This document shows positions 47,723 through 59,519 of a stretch of DNA of 64,000 nucleotides, one piece after another. Every line of letters starts with the position of its first letter. Position 1 is the first letter of the stretch. Under the pieces are notes generated by a model. That model saw only the letters and a program-made list of their open reading frames with translations. It ran no database searches and was not told where the DNA came from. This stretch comes from Chenopodium formosanum. Taxonomy: Eukaryota; Streptophyta; Magnoliopsida; Caryophyllales; Amaranthaceae. Where the stretch lies: positions 14,942,001 to 15,006,000 of the forward strand of contig CM044876.1 in the NCBI GenBank assembly GCA_024500155.1. The letters run 5' to 3'. Position numbers and translations under genes: made by a program.

Positions 47723-49925
47723 CTATGTCAAAATAAGGCAAAGTTTAAAAATTATGTTTAATTAAAATTAAAGTACCATAAAAGGCATTTATTTGGTAAC
47801 TTTAAAACACTTTATTCAATAATTAAATGATCCCAATTGAATTTTAAGTGATTCCAAGATCCTTTATTTGTGTAATAATTAACCAGAGTGAGGCCCTGCA
47901 ATCAACCATTACATTTTCAAGGTGAGTAAACTCTTTACTGATTACAACTCTTGTAACTCTTGGTTGAATAATTAACCATCGCATGTTTAATTATTACTCT
48001 TAGCTTCAAGGTTCTAAACGGTTTAGGTAACCTTGTTGAATATAACCAATTAAAAGTGTAGATATGCGGTCCTACCCCCACTTCCCCAAGATATATTATG
48101 ATGCTCTGCTGAGGGCTGACCCATCATAAACGATCAAGGTTTTCGTCGGGTTTTTAATAGGAAAAGCTGCATCAATATTACTGGGATCTAGATTCATTAT
48201 GTTGTGATTATTTAGTGAACTCTAGCGCATCATCAATCAACATAAATAAACCTAAACATGCATAATCTACTAATGCAATAAAATATGACATAGTATGGCC
48301 CCTTAGTCCTAAAAAAAAAAAAACTAGAAATGAAAAATGCTCCCACTTGAAACATCATGGATCTTCATCCACCTTGCTCCTTTTGGGCCTTCACTTCATG
48401 GGCTTCTTTTGGGCTAACACCATTTAAATAACTATTCTATTTACATTAAATAAAAGTTATAAAAATACTCAACGGTACGCAGACCGTATTTAGATTACAA
48501 AAATACATCACGATGCGCAGATCGTATTTAAGAATCTATGGGCCATACTAGTTTATATATAGCAATATAATATCATATATTAGAAAAGTGCCATATAATA
48601 ATTCACTCAACATGCTTGTCTAAACTACAACATCGAATGTTCATAATAAAGTCAACGCATTTCCTAAAATATCTTATATTTTAATCATAATTAGATAATA
48701 TCATATATTATTCATGACGGTTCATAAAATATCATATATTTAATTTAGTCATGAGATAGAATCAAATCATACTTTAATCTAGAAAGATAAATCATATTTA
48801 ATCTTCCATGATTATCCTAACTAATTTAGGAGATTCTATCCTAACTAATTATTATCCTTTTGGAATATGATCAGAATATCCTCATCAATCTTATCCATAA
48901 TTAACCACTTTAATTTAGGATAATTATCAAAATAACAAACTAAATATGGATAATATCAAATATAACAACTTTTGAATATTTGATTTTATCCTAAAATAAA
49001 AGATTTTATCCAAATCAAACCAACTTTATCTTTTAAACTAAAAGATCATATTTTGAAAATATTTGAACTTATCCAAAATAAAACCGATTTTATCCCAAAA
49101 TAATTCGTAATTATCCTGAAATAATTTTCAAAACAGAATGTTTTTTTTTTTTTTGAAAAACCGTGACTGCACGGTTGCTGGCCACCGTGGTTTGCTAGCC
49201 GGAGCTAGCCACGGTGGCTGGCCGCTTCACAGCAGCTACTGCCACAAGGCAGCAGCAACCAGCAGCAGAGGCAGCCACGGCAGCAGCGTGCAACGCTTGC
49301 ACAGCTACTGCTCCAGCCACCAAGACCGCCGCCCTCCCTTCCCCTCCCTCTTGGACCACCACCTAGTCGGCAGCCGCCGTGGCTGCGCCACCCAGCCGCG
49401 CTTGCCGACCTTAAATAATTTTTTTTTTAGAGTTTTCAATTTAATTAAAATAACATTTATCCTAATTAAATTAAATTAGTCCATAAGATTAAAATTAAAT
49501 CATATTCAACTTTAAAATTAGGGTTCGTCATAAAATTAATTCCAATTTAATTCTAACTTTTAAAATTAAATCTATGATCATACATAAAACATTTTTATGC
49601 ATAAATCGATCCAATTAAAATTATGAAATATAAAACAAATCGAATTAAATCAAAATCAAGCACAAAATCATATTTTAGGGCTAGGATTTTCGAAAAATTC
49701 GAAATTAGGGTTAGGGGTTCGAAAAATTCGAACATATTAGGGCATAAATTCGGTCCTCATTATGGATATTTGAGCATAATTAAATCGCATTTAACCTATT
49801 CCAAAAGTTTAATCACATTAAATATAATAATTGAACCATAATTAAATTAATTTCTCTCTCTTAATTGATTATAAAATTAACGTGGACATCAAATAATCGT
49901 ATTATTATGATCTAGCGCGTTCATG
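47723..49925 (-). other. long leader region of the Copia element
   Basis: The 2.2 kb between the primer-binding site and gag is longer than usual for Copia. It is mostly AT-rich, with a GC-rich insert at 49160-49415 (CAGCAGCAACC-type words) that includes a strong hairpin at 49181-49218. No gene is supported; frames over the insert look like composition artefacts. Confidence 0.6.
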
Positions 49926-49946
49926 CAAGAGGCTAACTGATACCAC
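49926..49946 (-). other. primer-binding site of the Copia element
   Basis: Directly inside the 5' LTR the minus strand reads GTGGTATCAGTTAGCC. TGGTATCAG is complementary to the 3' end of initiator methionine tRNA, the usual Copia primer. Confidence 0.85.
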
Positions 49947-50693
49947 TGTAGGAGTTTATAGGTACTACGCAGCGGAAATAATATATATGAATCATATTCA
50001 ATAGAGTACCTAATCCAAGGATCGCATGCATAACACACAAGACACATAATCATACCTTTGAAGCGTGAATTCCACGAAGCTATTCGACAGGCAAATCAGG
50101 GAGGGAATAGAGCCCCAAGTGTTGCTCCTCTACTTAGTCCACGAGATTAGAACGAGTCGTCCACCAATACTAGATTGGTCGAGTGATTGAGGAAAACCGC
50201 GATCACCACCTTTTCGGACAACCAACCACCGCACGAACCACCACCACCACGAGACACCACCGCGCCTAGGAGGAGGAGAGAGCCGTGAGAGAGGGAGTAT
50301 GAGAGGGGTTTGGTTTCGTGTTTGATAATTAGGGTTTGATCTAAATGATCAGTCAATTTCCTTCAATGCAAACCTAGGCACCTAGTCTATTTATAATCTC
50401 ATTATAATTAGACTAGGGCACGAAGCCCAATAGCCTCTTAAATCCCCATATGGCCGGCGACCTAGAGTGATGAGGCCCATGATGGGCCTCGTCCTCTAAT
50501 GCTCGATCTAGCCCCTTTGTGTGACCTTATAGGATCCGTCCAATTGGGCTTTGGCCTATTTTACTAGTCCAAAGATCATAAGTACCTCTAGCTATGGCAA
50601 AACGACGACCCAAATGTCCGGACTTAATTATCTCCATAATTTGATCCAATTATATATCTAGTAATTGCACACGACGAAGACATAACTCCTTCA
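49947..50693 (-). repeat. 5' LTR of the Copia element
   Basis: 747 bp and about 98% identical to the other LTR. The minus-strand promoter TATA box, GATTATAAATAGACTAGG, is at about 50383-50399. Confidence 0.93.
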
Positions 50694-51027
50694 AATAGGG
50701 TTTTTTTTGGGTGGTTGTTAAGGTGGTGTGGTGGTGGCCATATAAGGTGGTGGTTATGGTGAGTGTGGTTGTGTTGTTTTTAAAATTGGGTGGTTGTTAA
50801 GATAGTGTGGTGGTGGTCATACAAGTGGTGGTTGTGGTGAGTGTGGTTGTGTTGTTTTTTAAAATTAAAAAATTAACTTGTTGAATAGGTTATAGGGTAA
50901 ATGGGACAGTATTGGGAAGATGGGGGTTAAAGGTGGGATTATTACCAGATTAATCAAAGGTGGTATTATTTCAAGCAGAAGTAACAAAGCTGGGATTATT
51001 CATTTCAATTTTTCCTTAATAATTTAA

Positions 51028-52425
51028 GGGAAATTCTCATTGGTAGCTATGTAAAATTGCACATTCTCAATGGTAATAGAATTTTGTACAAATTTTATCA
51101 AATGTCATTACTTTGATAATTTTTTCTAATATGACAAAATATTTGTAATTAACAACTACTCCCTCTATAATTATGCATTATTTTGACCGGCACATTTGCC
51201 GAGACATTACTTTGGCCATTAATATCTTAATTGTGCATCAGTAAATATTGTAACAACATTATATTATGAAACTAGATATTATGACAAATCTAATGATGTA
51301 CTTCGTATTATATAATAACATTTCTTTAATTTTTAGAGATGAAAAATTAAGTCAACCATGGTATGTGAATAGTGCAATTATCAAAGTGATGCATATAAAA
51401 TAAATGGAGGGAGTAATTAGATTTATAAGAATTAATTTGATAATTAATAAAAAAATAATTCTTTCAAAAAAAAAAAAAAAAGAAAACAACCATCCCGGCC
51501 ACCCTGTTCCCCATCCCTCGCCATCGCCGTAAATCCCTTGAAATCACGCCCGGCGTCGGCGACACCCTGTCGGTTCCACTCCCTTTCTTCCCTAGCCTTT
51601 AACCTCTCTAAAACCCTACCAACCCAATTCGAAACCCTGTATTTTTTATTTGGGGGTTTAAGGGTTTTGAGTGGTGGTTAAAGGGGGGAAAGGGAGTAGA
51701 GAAGGTAGGGGGTGGAACGAATCGTGTTCGCCGACGCCGAGAAGGGGGTTTTAGCGTCGGCTAGGGGGGAAGAAGTGGTTTTCGAGGGAGTGGAGGGGGA
51801 TTTAGGGAAGGATTAAGGTGTGTGGTTCAGGGGAAAGGGAGGGTGGTTCGAGGTTGAGGTGGTTGTCGCCGACTCTGGCACACATTTTCAGGGGTAGTAC
51901 GACGCCGACGCCGGCGCGGGGTGGTCGGGTTGGGGAACTGGGTGGAGAAGCTTGGGGCAGGGTGGCTGGGATGGTTTGTTTTATTTTAATCTTTTTGTTA
52001 ATTAATGGTTAAATATAAAAAGATTGTCATGTTTAAAAAAATTAAGGAAAGTAATGTTATATTGGAGAACTAGGTTAAAATTCCATGCAATGCACGATTG
52101 TTAAATATTTTTAACAATAATATTTTAAATAATAAAGTATGTAAAAGATATTCAAAAATAATTCATTTGGGTAAATATGGAATATGATTGTCAAATTGGA
52201 AAGAAAATATCACAAGGTATACATAGTTTACTTATTTGCACCAAAAAAAAAAAAAAAGTTTACTTACTGATTTGAAAAAAAAATAATAAAAAAAAATAAG
52301 CGAAAAAGGCGGGAAATTTTTTCACTAGGTCAAGTGTCATGGAAGGATTTGTTTTTAGTATAGGTTATTAGATAGATTTGCAAAAAAATTTATTACCATT
52401 AAAAATGTGCAATTCTTTAGATCTC
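51028..52425. mobile_element. TIR element with GC-rich, skew-switching interior (family 4)
   Basis: The left end has AAAATTGCACATTCTCAATG then GTAATAGAATTTTGTACAAA. The right end complemented has AAGAATTGCACATTTTTAAT then GGTAATAAATTTTTTTGCAA. The interior is C-rich at 51490-51640 and G-rich at 51650-51980. A Stowaway MITE is nested at 51159-51413. The outer right border is obscured by a SINE-like fragment. Confidence 0.6.
51159..51413. mobile_element. Stowaway MITE nested in a TIR element
   Basis: CTCCCTCTATAATTATGCAT at the left and ATGCATATAAAATAAATGGA then GGGAG at the right, flanked by TA/TA; 255 bp. Confidence 0.85.
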
Positions 52426-52480
52426 ATGGAATCGGGAAGAAAGGTTTAACCACTTGAGTTATCTCTCATTCTCATTACTC
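52426..52480 (-). mobile_element. truncated SINE-like fragment
   Basis: On the minus strand GAGAGATAACTCAAGTGGTTA resembles the box A end of the SINE at 4807. The box B part is missing and no target duplication is seen. Confidence 0.4.
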
Positions 52481-53339
52481 CGTAATAAATAGTACTATTA
52501 TATATTTTTTTAATCCTATACAATTAAGGTTTACTTAGCTTATATATAAACACTATATATATAATTTGTAAAACTAGTGAGTACCCCGAGTATCGCCCCA
52601 GGTTGTTACAGTGGACATTAGATTGAAGTGGACATTTTTTTAGAAGTATGTTTACCATACATTATTTTTATGTGATTAAAGAAAAAAAATTTAAATATAA
52701 TAAGTTAACTATTTAAATTTCATCTATGGAAACATGTTTAGATAAGCTATATTCAAATGGAGTATACTAGCTTAAATCCCTTGCAATGCACGGTTGTTAA
52801 ATACTTTTGAAAATAATATTATAAAAAATTATATGAATGGAATGACTCATGTATTAAAAATATGGTGTATATTAAAAACAAAAACATTTAAGAGAAAATA
52901 TTTAAATTACATGTAACATTCATAATGAAAATTTTAATATTTTTGGAAAGAAATTATATTTTATATAAAACAAATACCATAATTTATATACAGTACAATT
53001 TTTTTCCCCTAAGTAACAATGATTTACTTATAGAAGGCACTTTTGGAGGGAAAAATTTTAATGCAATATTCTGTTTTTATTCGCTTTTAGTGTTATGTAA
53101 TTGATATGAAATATTATACTTCCTGCTTTTTTTTTTTTTTATAGTTGTAACAATTTGATTTTTACACTATTCAAGTGCTTCACTTTGACTAGTTTTGATG
53201 ATTTACAATTAAGAAAAATTATAGTCATGTGGGATTTTGTTAGGTCGTCTCGATTTATACTATTTTAATTACAAATGTTTATAAATTTTATATACTAGTA
53301 ATTAAACAGATAAACAATTAAAATCATGCGCCGACAAGT
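52481..53339. other. AT-rich DNA with a recurring GCAATGCACG motif
   Basis: TGCAATGCACG(G/A)TTGTTAAAT occurs here at about 52780 and just before at about 52088, in both cases followed by a variant of AATAATATTWWAAA. This suggests two ends or copies of one unidentified repeat. No gene seen. Confidence 0.4.
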
Positions 53340-53780
53340 GTAAAAAGAGAAGTGTTATTGCAACTATAAAGAAACAGAGGAAAGTATTCTAATAGACTAT
53401 ATATGGAATATACAAGAGATACAAGTCATACAACAACCCTATGCCCCTATGGGTTGTAATATAAAAATAAAAATGAACATAAAAAATATCAACTATACAT
53501 AATTATAGAATGTTCTAAGTGCTTATATAAGAGGACTATAAATAGGAAACCTCCCCCCTCATTTGTACATCATCCAAGCAATTCTTAACCTCTCTTAAGC
53601 AATACAATTCGCTCTTTACTTGTGAAACTAATGCTTCCATCCTGTACTTCTCAATCTAAGCTTTCGTTGTATACTTTTCTACAAGCAAGCATCAGAGTTA
53701 GCCTTGAATAGCATCCTAAAAGATTGGGAGTTAGTAAGCGCACGTGCAAGTGGCTAAGGAAGTTAGTGAATATTTGTCAA
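53340..53780 (+). mobile_element. possible LTR fragment with a TATA box
   Basis: A promoter-like GGACTATAAATAGGAAACC (about 53543) is followed by a C-rich leader and a polyadenylation-like region, as in the R/U5 part of a Copia LTR. Ends and duplications could not be placed. Confidence 0.35.
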
Positions 53781-54891
53781 AAAAAAATGTTAGTTAACAT
53801 GTGAAATCCCACTAGCACGGTACGTGCGTGGCCCCATTCATATAGTACACGAAATTTGTTTAAGAGAGATGGATGGAAACCCAATATAACCTTTTCTACT
53901 CCAATCGTTTCACCACTAGCATACATTGTATAATCAGACAAATTTTTTAAATGACAAGTAAGGTTACCTCAATTTCTTCGGTTGGAAGATTGTTCATCAA
54001 TATAACCTCAATCAACACTTTTCAAAATCTTAAAAATGTTACCCACTGATTAAGCAAGAAAAATAAATAATTTATCAGCTTAATAGGGGATAGTGCACCA
54101 TAAATACAGCAAAAAACGATAAGTTTCCCTCTCCGTGACAAAAAACCTAAAATAAAAACAGGCAACATCAATATTAACAACTCCACTAAATTCATAGATA
54201 AATATTGTTAACTTATTGGACATATGGCTAATAATATGGGTATTAGTTGGAAAAGTACCCTATTCCTAACCCTTCTCATACACCATAATAATTTTGTCAG
54301 TCGGGAGAATTTTTTTGAATTTCACAACTAACTATATTTCTAAAAATGAAACATGTATGATAATGAAGATAAATATTGACGTGTAATAATACTAGGTAGT
54401 CAAACGTCATATCCAGTATAATGATCATGCACAATGATGTTAGATGATCAAACTCCAAGCATTGAACAACATTATTTAATTTGTAGCAATGTTAGTGTTT
54501 ATGATATTGAACATCTGATAGGTAGATGAACTTTATACAGGTAGTTGCTTAAGTGGTTATGATACTGCAAATAATAGTACCACCTACTGTTGTTGTCACA
54601 CTAGCACCCAATATTATTAGTTGAGAAATATTGCTCTATACACCATTTTCAATGTCAACATAAAAAAATATTATCAAAGCTTAAAGTTATGAAAAGAATA
54701 AGAATATATGATTGAATGATCAACAAATAACGGGGTTAAGTGTTTATAATATCAGTTTTGAAGTCTAATTAAGTCATTAAGAACCACTTGCCCCCATAAG
54801 TTCTAATCTATCAATCTACTCATAGTTACTTAATTGCAAAAACTAAGAAAAAATTGACTATTTAGGCAGCGCATTCATGTAATTTCATAGG
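53781..54891. other. AT-rich DNA, no gene seen
   Basis: Stops in all frames. A CTAGCACGGTACGTGCGTGG patch near 53810 is a likely repeat end. Confidence 0.4.
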
Positions 54892-56895
54892 TGTAGACAC
54901 CTAAAAATGTCTCCCCAAAACCAAACCCGATGATGAACAACCTTTCACAGCCATTATTGGTCGGGTTGAGTATGTAATCTTTAGAGTGCTTAAATCCATG
55001 TTCCATTCAATACATTTCATAAACCAATCCAATTCATAGCCCATTTTCCCAAATCATAACTTATTTTCCTCTTTTCGTGCCTTTAAGCCCAAATAATTCA
55101 TTTCGTGTCCTTTAAAATCATTCATTTCATATCCTTTTTATAAAAACGTTTAGATCAGTTTATTTTGGTCCATAATCTGGATCCAATTGTTAAATGGTTG
55201 GATGGGGCTTGAAAAGAGCTTTCCAACGATATATTATAAGCCCAAATCCGAGTTATAACGAATAAGTTATGTCTAAAATACTAAACTGAGTCCAAACCGA
55301 ACCTATGCCCACCTTACCTACGACCCAATGATCATGTGGAGGGTCCAAAGGATTTAATCTCATTTCTAATTCAATTAGGATTAATTAGAAGCTTCTATAA
55401 GCTTCTAAAAGATCTTAATTATCCTTTTTGAGAAGATAAGATTAAAGAGTTTGAAATAGTTTTTATCTGATTCTTAGATGGTTGGATAGCTCTTGGAATT
55501 ATCCCTCCAACGATATATTATAGTATTAATTCCGAGCTATAACGAAAAAGATATGAGCGAAATACGAAACTCTATCCAAAACTGACACCGTCCCACTATT
55601 TCGGCCATATCTTTTATTCTGCAAAATATTTTAATCTTATTCTAGTTGAGTTAAAAAGTAGACTTCAAGAGCTTTCCAACAATATCTTATTCATATTATT
55701 CCGATTTCTGGATCAAAAGATATGATAAAAACAAAAACCGCAAAAACTGTAGTCTATCGCAAGAGTTTTATCCGATTTGAATTCTTATCTTTTCTTGATT
55801 CGACCCCTCTTTTTTCCCTATAAATAGAGGTCATGTCTCCCCTTTTTCAATCATCAACAAGCTTGATCATCAAATCATTCTTTCTTCCTCTCTTCAACAC
55901 CAAAAATCATTCTCTCTCTCCCTATACCAAAAATCATTCTTTCTCCCCTCTTTAACCTATATTCCTAATTACACCATTCTTCCCATAAGCACTCCAAGGA
56001 GTCCATACTTAACCCGAAGTTCTATACTTAAACCAAGGCATGGAAGGTATAATTAACTGAGGGTTTGGACCAAATCAACTCTCCTTTTATTTAATTTAAT
56101 TTCAATTTGATTTATTTTTATTGAAGTTACTAACAGTTTATTCATGATGTAGCAATTCAAGGAAACGCGGAAAGTGAGTAATTAATCACTTAATTACTTA
56201 TTTTATTTTATATTGCTAATATCATGATTAGGGTTATTATTATTTGATTTGACTAACGCTATTATTGTTGAATTGCTTCCAATATTAATGTTGGTTTCTA
56301 TTATTATTTATGATCACCATATTGCATGTTTAAAGGGAATATGTAATTGAAAATCACGCTTAATAAGATAATTTGGACGACCGGTTTAGGTTCCTTTTTA
56401 ATCTTGTTGTTTAATCAAGTGATCACTAATAAATAGAATTATATGTTGCATTAATATTCAACCAATTTAGCTTAATAATAGTTTGGAGCAAATTGAATCT
56501 TTGTTTGCATGCCTTTGAGATCGCAAGAATACTTTTCACTATAAGAATTGAGTAGAGGCCAATACGGGAGAACGTGACTCCATGACTCACTTCGTACCAT
56601 CATCCCCGATCCTCCTTTTGTGGTTCCGAACCATATGGACTTAGTAATCTCATGGATTATGAATGGGGTGTAACCTTCACAGGTCAATCGTTGTTGCCTT
56701 TCGTTGTCCCTTTTCGTGGTTGCCTTAAATAATCCGTGAACGGTTTACAAGTTCCTTAAAAACTTGTTGGTGGCTCCCTACTTTCCTTGTCCCTAATCGT
56801 TGTCCCTAATCGTATATGTCAATTCTCACTTCCTATGAGTGCGAAGCATATTCACAACATGCTTTAACATAGGCGCACTTCGAACGACGCCTACA
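54892..56895 (+). mobile_element. solo LTR, 2.0 kb
   Basis: It runs from TGTAGACACC to GACGCCTACA and is flanked by a perfect 5-bp duplication ATAGG (54887-54891 and 56896-56900). It belongs to the family of the LTRs at 36408 and 38935: a TATA box CCCTATAAATAGAGG lies at about 55817, and it shares GAGGGTTTGG and GTTTACAAGTTCC. It lacks the GC-rich CTGTCGCG cluster upstream of the TATA box; that position has only CTATCGCAAG. Confidence 0.88.
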
Positions 56896-57126
56896 ATAGG
56901 GTACTAAAAAAGTTAAGTAAAATAAGAAACTAAAGAAGTCTATGATACTAAAAAAGTTAAGTATTTGTTTTCAAAAAAAAAATTGTAGTATTTAAATAAT
57001 TTTCTATTAGATATTTAAAAATATAAATTATGATATTTGAGACTTTCAGTTTATAAAATGAAAATTTTGAACCATTAGTTAAATATAGAAAATGAGGAGT
57101 TGAAATCAGGTCTTCAAACATAGGAT

Positions 57127-57935
57127 AAATTTTCTAGAATAATCCCACCTTTGGCTCATCTGCTCAAAATAATCCCACCTTCGATTATATTTAAGTAATC
57201 CGACCTTTATACCTCTTCCGCTTTAAATGGTCCTAATCGGTCATCTAAATTATTATTACAAGTTATCAGACACGTATCAGCCTTTGATTGGTCTAAAAAG
57301 TAATTTTTTTTTAAAGAACAAAAATTAAAAACAGACGAAAAAAAATTAAAAAAACCTAAACCCATATTCCGGCAGCCTAGCCACCGGACCCTTACCCAAT
57401 TCCGACACCATGTCCATTCCTCTCCCCGATTCAGACAACCAACTCCCTTACCCTTCTTGATTCTAGCCACCCCTCCCTCTCCCTCCCCGTTTCCGCCGGA
57501 CCCAACCTAGTACCCAAACCTGCAACATCGCTCCTGCTTCTCAAACCCACAAGAAAAGCAGCCCTACAGCTGCTACTTCTCCTTCGCAAACGTGCCACCA
57601 CGAACCTCCAACAATATCATAGCCACCTTCCCTGAAACAAACACCAAACGACCCACCATCACAATTAGTCGCCACCCACCACAATTGCACCAACAATCAC
57701 CAGCAAACACCAAAAACTAGAGCAGCCGCGCGCTTCGAATGCCCATAAATGAGCCCCAAAATCGCAAACCTATCATAACTAGAGGTCGTTGCACTGGTTT
57801 TAGTTGCAGGGCTGGGTAGAGGAGGTGGTTTGGTTGGTGGGCTGGGTAGGGAAAGTGGTTTCGACTGCTGGTCTGCTAGAGGGATCGAGGGTGGCCGTTG
57901 GTTTTTTTCAAATTTTTTTATTAATTTGCTATTAT
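57127..57935. mobile_element. second, truncated copy of TIR family 1
   Basis: The left end (AGAATAATCCCACCTTTGGC) and the interior (CCGGCAGCCT, CCACCGGACCCTTACCCAAT, CTGCAACATCGCT) match 33105-33890 closely. The C-rich to G-rich switch (57360-57720, then 57780-57895) is preserved. The right inverted repeat is missing and replaced by unrelated sequence. Confidence 0.7.
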
Positions 57936-57949
57936 TATTTTTTGATTGT

Positions 57950-58135
57950 TTTTCATTTACGACAGAATATTTCATAGGAATGTACATATTTTCTAATGGA
58001 GTAAATTTCCTTCAAAAATTTCCAACGTCTTTTCGACGAAATTTTTAAGTTTGTCGGAAATACCCGACGATGTATGATTTCATCGAAAATTGCTACGACG
58101 GAATTTCGCGTCAATCAGAAAAAAAAACCATATAA
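57950..58135. other. possible CACTA-type subterminal sequence
   Basis: Repeated CGACGAAATT, GTCGGAAATACCCGACGATG and CTACGACGGAATTTCG words resemble subterminal repeats of CACTA elements. No terminus is seen. Confidence 0.3.
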
Positions 58136-59519
58136 TCTAACGTTTAAAAATGTTTCTTTGATATTCGTGGAAAAAACATGCTATTTAGAGGTTTTTGGGA
58201 CCATTGTTTAAAGGGATCCAATTTGAGGTCAAAATTGACAAAAAAAAAAATCATCGAAAATACCTTATATATTTTCCATATTTCACGCTAAGTGAGATAT
58301 ATTCTAGTACCCAAAATGAGGTATTTTCAATCACTTTTTGTAAATTTTGACCTAAAACTAAACTCACATGGCAAAAATGACAGCTTAAATCTCTAAAGAG
58401 CTTGTTTTGGCGCGAAAATAAAAGAATATTTTTTAAAACGTCAGACTTAACGGTAAGTGTTAGATATATGGTGGTGAAATCAAATTGGTTTTGTCTTTTT
58501 TTGGTTGTATTTTAAACAATTTTTTTTATGGGTGGTAATTTCAAAAAGTGGGTTATTTATGGGTGGTAAAATATTAATATTCTTGAATAACTGTGAAAAA
58601 TCTATAAATATACTAAAATATATAAAGGGAGCTCAATCTACACTTTGTCACATGTTGTTCGTTGGTTAAAAAATTTCGCTTAATTTTTCACCCCTAAATA
58701 TATCAACTGAATCAAAGATTATATGCGATGAGACGATAATACAAATAGTACACTTTTGTGTGCACCCACTTTACAATTATACTTGTGTACATCAAACAAT
58801 TTTTAGATAACTTTAAGCCATATTATTGGAGTAACTTTTAATTTTATTATAATTGATTTGATTTTAATGTAATTCGTTAACATGATAAGTTTTATATATA
58901 CAAGAAATTATTTTCACTCACCTAGATTTGATTTAAACTCATATAAAGAGAGTAACTTTATTAATAAGCATAACTACTTTTATTTATATCGGGATTACTT
59001 TTATTTATCTCGGGGTATCTTTTAATTATCTATTTTAGGTAATTTACACCTGATGTACATTATTTATCATAAATTGTTTTTCTTAGAAATTCATTTACTA
59101 TAGTATGAGTGGAAGGGTACATTTTATTATTTTAATTGAAATAAAACTATACATGAAGGTTATATATGAGATATTTGAATAAACATTTCTCATTTCTTAT
59201 CTTAAAGGTAAAATATAGGCATGAACCTTATTTACTCAACTTGTGTTTTGTAATCTCTACCTATTTAAATTGTTAAGGTTTATAAATTTATGTGTTTTTT
59301 TTTGTTTTTGTTTTTTAAGGGGAATTTTTTGTGCTTTATTCACATGTTTTTCTTCTTTCTCTCATTTGTTAGTCTTTTCGACATTTTTGTAATCAGTATT
59401 TGCTTTAGGTTGTTTATTAAGCGTCTTTATACGACTATGCCTCGATGATAGTATGTAATATATGTGTGATTTTAAAAATTGAAAAACTTGTTTTTGAATT
59501 CCATTCACTAATTGGCTTG
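58136..59519. other. AT-rich DNA, no gene seen
   Basis: Nothing recognisable; stops in every frame. Confidence 0.4.

Larger units (their letters stand above)
42498..50693 (-). mobile_element. Ty1/Copia retrotransposon with gag open and pol decayed
   Basis: The two LTRs are each 747 bp. Minus-strand order is 5' LTR, primer-binding site, 2.2-kb leader, gag, broken pol, polypurine tract and 3' LTR. Flanks AATGG (42493-42497) and AATAG (50694-50698) look like a 5-bp duplication with one later change. Fourteen differences between the LTRs (about 1.9%) point to insertion roughly one to two million years ago at commonly used plant rates. It sits within the G-rich half of the TIR element 38745-51015. 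Confidence 0.93.
38745..51015. mobile_element. TIR element (family 3) split by nested insertions
   Basis: The left end starts GGAAAAACGGAAATGAATAA. The right end, complemented, starts GGAAAAATTGAAATGAATAA, and the match continues for about 100 bp (CTTCTRCTYRAAWTAAT, then CCCACCTTTAACCCYCAT). An 8-bp duplication, TTAATAAT, lies at 38737-38744 and 51016-51023. Own DNA amounts to only about 2.2 kb: 38745-38934, 40796-42497 and 50694-51015. Inserted into it are a solo LTR (38935-40790) and a Copia element (42498-50693). Its interior again runs from C-rich (40880-41440) to G-rich (41740-42490, then 50700-50850). Confidence 0.75.

Noticed and set aside
49138..49479. 113-residue frame rich in His and Ser
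   Set aside because: It falls in the GC-rich insert of the Copia leader on the strand opposite to the element and has no recognisable domain.
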